From Limimonas halophila (GTDB taxonomy: Bacteria > Pseudomonadota > Alphaproteobacteria > Kiloniellales > Rhodovibrionaceae), in contig NZ_FNCE01000007.1 of the NCBI RefSeq assembly GCF_900100655.1, positions 97,539 to 161,538 on the forward strand: a stretch of DNA of 64,000 nucleotides, read 5' to 3'. The notes under the pieces were generated by a model. That model saw nothing but the letters and a program-made list of their open reading frames with translations. It was not told where the DNA came from and did not search any database. Each line of letters starts with the position of its first letter. The first letter of the stretch is position 1. The position numbers and the translations under genes were made by a program. Positions 59,858 to 64,000 of this stretch are shown here, in pieces.

Positions 59858-60523
59858 TCACCTCGCGGCCGCGCCCGGCAGGTTCGCCCGCAGCGTCTCG
59901 ATGGCGAGCTGGATGCCGCGCTCGTCGATGCCGTGGCCCATGCCGGGCCGGCGCTCGCTGGTGACGGGCACGCGATTGGCCGTCAGCGCGGCTTCCGTGG
60001 CGCCCAGGGCCTGGACGGGGATGATTTCGTCCGCCTCGCCGTGGACCAGCAGCACGGGCGGGCGGCTCTGGATTTCGTCCGCCAGGTGGTCGCCGCCCGG
60101 CAGCAGCGACGAAAAGGCGCAGATACAGGCCACGGGGTCCGCGCGCCGCAGGCCGACGTGCAGCGCCATCATGCCGCCCTGGGAAAACCCCACCAGCGCC
60201 AGCTTGTCGGCCGTGAGGCCGTGCGCGCGCAGCTCCGCGTCCAGGAAGGCGTCCAGCGTCGGCGCGGCGCGGCGGGCGCCGGCGTCGATGGCTTGCGGGG
60301 ACTGGTCCTGCAGCGAGAACCACTGCTTGCCGAAGGGCGCCATGTCGCACGCCTCCGGCGCGTGCGGCGAGACGAAGGCGGCGTCCGGCAGGGCCTGGCC
60401 CAGATAGGGCGTGAGCTGAATGAGGTCATTGCCGTCGGCGCCCAGGCCGTGCAGCAGCACCACCAACTGCTTGGCGGGGCCGCCGCTTTGCGGCTGCGCG
60501 CGCGGGCCGTCGAGGTCGGTCAT
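59858..60523 (-). CDS. Phospholipase/carboxylesterase family alpha/beta hydrolase
   Basis: From ATG 60523 the 221-aa protein shows LVVLLHGLGADGNDLIQLTP, the nucleophile VGFSQGGMMAL, the acid in VHGEADEIIPV and the catalytic His in GMGHGIDERG, the full triad of the YpfH/carboxylesterase-2 family. Substrate is a small ester or lysophospholipid. Its start is 14 bp from the alkA-type stop, so cotranscription with that gene is likely. Confidence 0.92.
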   Translation of the reverse strand: MTDLDGPRAQPQSGGPAKQLVVLLHGLGADGNDLIQLTPYLGQALPDAAFVSPHAPEACDMAPFGKQWFSLQDQSPQAIDAGARRAAPTLDAFLDAELRAHGLTADKLALVGFSQGGMMALHVGLRRADPVACICAFSSLLPGGDHLADEIQSRPPVLLVHGEADEIIPVQALGATEAALTANRVPVTSERRPGMGHGIDERGIQLAIETLRANLPGAAAR

Positions 60524-60536
60524 TTCGCCTCCGGAA

Positions 60537-61169
60537 TCACACTGGGGCATCGGGGTGGCGGTAGAGGTGCCACAGGAACTTGGCGGCGGCGCTGCGGTGC
60601 GGGCGCCAGGTCTCGGCGATCTCGCGCAGCGTCCCGGCATCGGGCCGGGCGTCGAGGCCCTTGAGCCGCTGGCCGGCGGCCTGGAGCGCCAGGTCCTGCG
60701 CCGGGAAGACGTCGGGGCGCTCCAGCGCGAAGAGCAGGAAGATCTCGGCCGTCCACTGCCCCACGCCCTTGAGGGCGGTGAGCTGGCGCAGCACGGCGTC
60801 GTCGTCCGCGTCGGCCAGGCGGTCGAAATCCAGCTCGCCGCGGCCGACGGCCTCGGCGATGCCCCGGATGTAGCGCAGCTTGGGCCGGCTGAGGCCGAAG
60901 CGCCGCGCATCCTCGTCCGAGAGCTCGCGCGCGCCCTCGGGCGTCAGCGGCGTTTCCGCCTCCTGCAAGCGGGCGACGATGGACGCCGCGGCTTTGTTGG
61001 ACAGCTGCTGCGCGGCGATGATGCGGACCAAGCCGGCGAACGACGGGTCCTGGCGGCGGTGGGCCGGCAGGCCGCAGGCCGCGTAGGCGTTCGCAAGATC
61101 GGGGTCGCGCGCCGCCAGGGTGTCCAGCGCGGCGCGCAGGCGTTCGTCGGGCGTGTGGGCTTCGTGCAT
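60537..61169 (-). CDS. DNA-3-methyladenine glycosylase II (AlkA-type, HhH-GPD)
   Basis: The 210-aa protein from ATG 61169 has the helix-hairpin-helix (LTALKGVGQWTAEIFLLFAL) and the catalytic Asp in VFPAQDLALQAAG. It lacks the AlkA N-terminal regulatory domain, as usual for this family. It removes alkylated bases from DNA. A carboxylesterase gene follows on the same strand. Confidence 0.93.
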   Translation of the reverse strand: MHEAHTPDERLRAALDTLAARDPDLANAYAACGLPAHRRQDPSFAGLVRIIAAQQLSNKAAASIVARLQEAETPLTPEGARELSDEDARRFGLSRPKLRYIRGIAEAVGRGELDFDRLADADDDAVLRQLTALKGVGQWTAEIFLLFALERPDVFPAQDLALQAAGQRLKGLDARPDAGTLREIAETWRPHRSAAAKFLWHLYRHPDAPV

Positions 61170-61278
61170 GGCGGCGGACTGTAAACGAGGCGCGCCCGCG
61201 ACGCAGCCGTGATGGGTGTCACTGGTTCCCCGCGCGGCGGCGGGGTAGGGTGGGTCGCCAAGCCGGGGGGACGAGGAG

Positions 61279-62010
61279 ATGCGCTGTACCATCGCGGGGA
61301 GCGGCGACGCCTTCGGCAGCGGCGGCCGCCACACCACCTGCTTTCACCTCACCAGCGGCGACACCACGCTGCTCGTGGACTGCGGCGCCTCCGCCATGGT
61401 GGCGCTTGGGCAGGCGGGGCTGTCGACCAACGCCGTCGACGGGATCGTCATCACCCATCTGCACGGCGACCACTTCGGCGGCCTGCCGTTCCTGCTGCTC
61501 TACGAGCAGGTGGAAAGCGAGCGCACCCGGCCGCTGACGCTGGCCGGGCCGCCGGGCCTCTATCCCCGCGTGATGGAGGCCATGCAGGTGCTCTTCAGCG
61601 GCTGCCCGCAGGACTGGCGCTTTCCGCTCACCGTGTTGGAGATGCACACCGGCACGGCGGTGGACGTCGCCGGCTTCCGCGTCGAGCCCTTCGCGGTCGT
61701 CCACAGCATCGAGCCGACGCACGCGGTGCGCGTAAGCGACGGCGAAACCACCTTCGCCTATTCCGCCGACACCTGCTGGACGGACACGCTTTACACCGTG
61801 GCGGACCGCGCCGAGCTCTTCGTCATGGAGTGCTATGCCTACGACGAGCGCCAGTCCGCCCACACCGATTGGCTGACCCTGCGCGACAAGCTGCCGGGGC
61901 TGACGGCGCAGCGCGTCATGCTCACCCACATGAGCGCGCCCATGCTCGCCCGCCTGGACGCGGTTCAGGGTGTGGAGATCGCCCGCGACGGGCTGACGGT
62001 CGAGGTTTAG
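61279..62010 (+). CDS. MBL-fold metallo-hydrolase (RNase Z-like)
   Basis: The 243-aa protein has the metal motif THLHGDHFGG and a later His (VLTHMSAPM), the beta-lactamase-fold zinc ligands, and begins like RNase Z (MRCTIAGSGDAFGSGGRHTT). It lacks the exosite arm needed for tRNA binding, so a general phosphodiesterase role is more likely. GACGAGGAG precedes the ATG. Its stop abuts a MITE-like repeat. Confidence 0.9.
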   Translation: MRCTIAGSGDAFGSGGRHTTCFHLTSGDTTLLVDCGASAMVALGQAGLSTNAVDGIVITHLHGDHFGGLPFLLLYEQVESERTRPLTLAGPPGLYPRVMEAMQVLFSGCPQDWRFPLTVLEMHTGTAVDVAGFRVEPFAVVHSIEPTHAVRVSDGETTFAYSADTCWTDTLYTVADRAELFVMECYAYDERQSAHTDWLTLRDKLPGLTAQRVMLTHMSAPMLARLDAVQGVEIARDGLTVEV

Positions 62011-62012
62011 GG

Positions 62013-62180
62013 TATCGTGCGTGAAATCGTGTTGGCCGAGAAAACCGGAAACCGTGGGATAGGTTCATGTTTTTCCAGTGCGAGCAGTTTGCGCGCCTGC
62101 GGCGCGCGAGCCGTGTGGCTGTCCACGCACGAGCAAGCAGAATCACGCCGGTGATTCTGCTTTACGGCGATCTGCTCTAA
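62013..62180. repeat. MITE-like 174-bp repeat, copy 1 (degenerate left end)
   Basis: Nearly the whole length matches 63650-63823 in the same orientation: ATCGTGCGTGAAATCGTG, TGTGGCTGTCCACGCACGAG and AAGCAGAATCACGC...GTGATTCTGCTTTACG are shared. It ends CGATCTGCTCTAA. The left CTAGAGCA end has decayed (TTAGGGTA). The stop codon of the DUF4139 gene (minus) lies in its right end. Confidence 0.85.
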
Positions 62181-63526
62181 CGCTCGCTCACGCGCACGGT
62201 GTAGCGCAGGGTCGATTCGCCGCCCGCCGGAACCTCGACGGCCCAGACGGGCCGCTGGGCGGTTTCGCGCAGGTGCTGGTGGCTTTCCTCCAGCATGCGC
62301 CAGTCGCGCGGGAAGCGGCCGATGACGCGCACGGTAACGGGCTTCTCGCGCGCGTTGCTCAGCGTGACTTGGCGTGACAGCTGGTAGGCGTCCTCGCCGA
62401 TGCGGCGGTAGCCGGTCTGCTTCGCCCGCGCGGTGACGTCGAAGGCGTTGCCCAGGTCCAGGGTCAATTCGGTGCCGAGCGGGGTGTCGGCGACGCGCTG
62501 CTCGCCGCGGAAGACGCCGCCGGCATTGACGCGCACGACGCCCGCCGGCAGCGCGCGGTCCAGCCCGGCTTCGCGCGTGTCCGCCACGCGCAGGCGCAGG
62601 TCGACCGGCGCCTGGGCCGTGTCGGGCTGCGGCTCGGCCGTGGCCAGGTTGGTGACGCGGTAGCGCGCCTGCACATCCACGGTTTGCGGCGTCATGAGCG
62701 CGAGCTGTGTGCGCCCGCCGGCGTCCAGCGAGAGGCCGCGGTCCAGCTCGTAGACCTTGAGATTGGCGGCGCTGCTCGGCTTGCCCGCGTCGGCGGCCGA
62801 CATCGCGCGCATCGTGGTGGCCTGCTCGCGCTGGGGTCGCGGCTGCTCGGCCTGCGCGACCGCACCCGCCACGAGCTGGAGCGAATCCGCCTCGATGGCC
62901 GTGTTCAGCCGGCTCTCGACGGCCGCCATCGTGCGCAGCGTCAGCGTGCCCGCCGCCGGGTCCCACTGCGCGCTGTGGGCGGCCTTCCACGACAGCCCCT
63001 TCGTCAGGTAGCTGGTGGTCAGCGTGCGTTCCCCCGCGCCGTCGGCCTGTACCCGCAGGGTGGCGCGCGGCAGCGTGGCGGCGTCCTTGGGCAGGTCGGG
63101 GAAGACGATCTCGCCGCGCGGGTCGTGGAGCACGCGGTCCTGCACGCTGAGCACCGGGCCGTCGGCGAGGGCGAGCAGCTCGGCCTCGACAGTTTCGCGC
63201 CCGCGCCCCGTCGGGTTTGGGCGGATGAGGTGGACGGTCTCGCCCAGATGCGCCTGCAACAGCTGCTGGCGCGTGATGGGCCAGGGGGAGACCTGCTGTT
63301 CCAGCACGCGCACACCCTCGCCGCGCAGGGTCAGGCTGTCCGCCACGATGCCGGGGCTGAGGTCGTTGAGGCGCAGCGACGACGCGCCCTCGGGCAGGCG
63401 CGTCTGCCGCTCCACGCTCATGCGCGCCAGGTCGTCGGGGTAGACGGTCAGCGTGCGCGTGGTATCGGCCGCGAGGGCGGGGGCGGCGGCCACAAAGGCG
63501 GCGGTCAGGAACGCGGGCAGGCGCAT
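62177..63526 (-). CDS. DUF4139 domain secreted/periplasmic protein
   Basis: The 449-aa protein has a Sec signal (MRLPAFLTAAFVAAAPALAA) and a DUF4139 body (LTVYPDDLARMSVERQTRLP; LTTSYLTKGLSWKAAHSAQW; ALMTPQTVDVQARYRVTNLA). The end (RPVWAVEVPAGGESTLRYTV) is the typical beta-rich close. Function is unknown for the family. The gene is bracketed by two direct copies of a 174-bp repeat, and its stop codon is supplied by one of them. Confidence 0.85.
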   Translation of the reverse strand: MRLPAFLTAAFVAAAPALAADTTRTLTVYPDDLARMSVERQTRLPEGASSLRLNDLSPGIVADSLTLRGEGVRVLEQQVSPWPITRQQLLQAHLGETVHLIRPNPTGRGRETVEAELLALADGPVLSVQDRVLHDPRGEIVFPDLPKDAATLPRATLRVQADGAGERTLTTSYLTKGLSWKAAHSAQWDPAAGTLTLRTMAAVESRLNTAIEADSLQLVAGAVAQAEQPRPQREQATTMRAMSAADAGKPSSAANLKVYELDRGLSLDAGGRTQLALMTPQTVDVQARYRVTNLATAEPQPDTAQAPVDLRLRVADTREAGLDRALPAGVVRVNAGGVFRGEQRVADTPLGTELTLDLGNAFDVTARAKQTGYRRIGEDAYQLSRQVTLSNAREKPVTVRVIGRFPRDWRMLEESHQHLRETAQRPVWAVEVPAGGESTLRYTVRVSER

Positions 63527-63649
63527 GGGGTCCGTCCGTTCGTCACGAGGCGGGATTTACCGTATCACGGGCACGGTCGAGACGCTTTGTGGCCGTTTGA
63601 TGGACGGCAGCGGCGTGGATCGAACGCGCGTGTTTGGCGAACACACCGG

Positions 63650-63823
63650 CTAGAGCATCGTGCGTGAAATCGTGTCTGCCGAGAAGGCCGGAAACCTCAC
63701 GCTAGGTTCCTGTCTTTCCTGTGCGAGCAGATTCCGCGCCTGCGGCGCGGGAGCCGTGTGGCTGTCCACGCACGAGCAAGCAGAATCACGCGGGTGATTC
63801 TGCTTTACGGCGATCTGCTCTAG
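63650..63823. repeat. MITE-like 174-bp repeat, copy 2 (intact ends)
   Basis: It begins CTAGAGCA and ends TGCTCTAG: perfect 8-bp terminal inverted repeats, with an internal hairpin CAGAATCACGCGGGTGATTCTG (63781-63802). Such CTAGAGCA-ended elements are common, non-coding and dispersed in alphaproteobacteria. Copy 1 is 62013-62180. Confidence 0.85.
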
Positions 63824-63879
63824 GGTCGCGGCGTCGTAACGGTTGGCCGATGCTGTCCGCGCAGAACCTCGTGCCGACG

Positions 63880-63980
63880 GAATCAAACATCCTCATGTTT
63901 TTGAGAAACCCGTTCGTTTCGGCGTGACGCCGGTGTCGAGTGACAGATGGGATTAAACATCCTCATGTTTAGCGACGGGC
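63880..63980. repeat. REP-like family-A repeat, inverted orientation
   Basis: On the minus strand this reads AAACATGAGGATGTTT, then AATCCCATCTGTCACTCGAC, ACCGGCGT, and a second AAACATGAGGATGTTT. It is the same spacer and hairpin plan as 2048-2310 and 11430-11705, with a different hairpin stem. The window ends just after it; 63527-63649 before it holds nothing else. Confidence 0.75.
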
Positions 63981-64000
63981 GCGGAGGGCAGCGGTGAGGG

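Overview
The window is chromosomal DNA of a GC-rich alphaproteobacterium. The core genes (ubiquinone hydroxylase, gshB, the prkA-yeaH-spoVR trio, ribF, dsbB, an alkA-type glycosylase, a tRNA-Leu) suit a Rhodospirillales-like host. Acidic proteins together with a BCCT carrier and two osmolyte- or polyamine-type binding proteins hint at a salt-adapted organism. The genus cannot be read from the sequence.

Layout. 1-15047 is host backbone: 3' end of a UbiH-family hydroxylase, an Hpt/pseudo-receiver protein, a GNAT acetyltransferase, a BON lipoprotein, gshB, a degenerate EAL protein, prkA-yeaH-spoVR, a desaturase, a Tat-exported aldo/keto reductase and a small flagellar-rod-like protein. Families of short palindromic repeats separate the genes. 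15250-18802 is an AT-rich two-gene Hachiman anti-phage system (hamA, hamB). 19092-24991 is backbone again: two divergent HTH genes around a palindrome, an MFS carrier, a zinc alcohol dehydrogenase, an AEC carrier and an OpuAC-type binding protein.

The main find lies at 25151-51796. comM (yifB) is cut in two by a Tn7-like transposon of 25,114 bp (25996-51109). It has 5-bp direct duplications GGCGG, 8-bp terminal inverted repeats TGTGAATT and matching putative TnsB sites at both ends. Precise removal of the element plus one duplication restores an open comM of about 508 codons. The transposition operon on the minus strand is tnsA-tnsB-tnsC-tniQ-tniE-like, the gene order known from comM-targeting AbaR/Tn6022-type elements.

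Left-arm cargo: a patatin-GAF-like protein with a small partner; a DUF2235 hydrolase / patatin / M19 dipeptidase operon; a luxR-luxI quorum-sensing pair with a small ORF and lux-box-like repeats; a broken secreted nuclease; an RHH protein; an 1077-aa SF1 helicase; a Clp-fold (SDH-type) protease. Right-arm cargo: a SLATT two-TM protein plus CD-NTase-like enzyme (CBASS-like), an orphan protein, a DUF4062 protein and a zinc-finger orphan. The element looks like a carrier of defence-type and signalling genes.

Just beyond the 3' half of comM sits a very AT-rich two-gene unit (second SDH/Clp-fold protease plus a 61-aa protein, 51800-52917) that is not inside the transposon ends. 53174-63526 is backbone: ribF, a polyamine-type binding protein coupled to a BCCT carrier, tRNA-Leu(CAA), a VTT protein, dsbB, an HNH endonuclease, a carboxylesterase, alkA, an MBL hydrolase and a DUF4139 protein flanked by two copies of a 174-bp MITE-like repeat.
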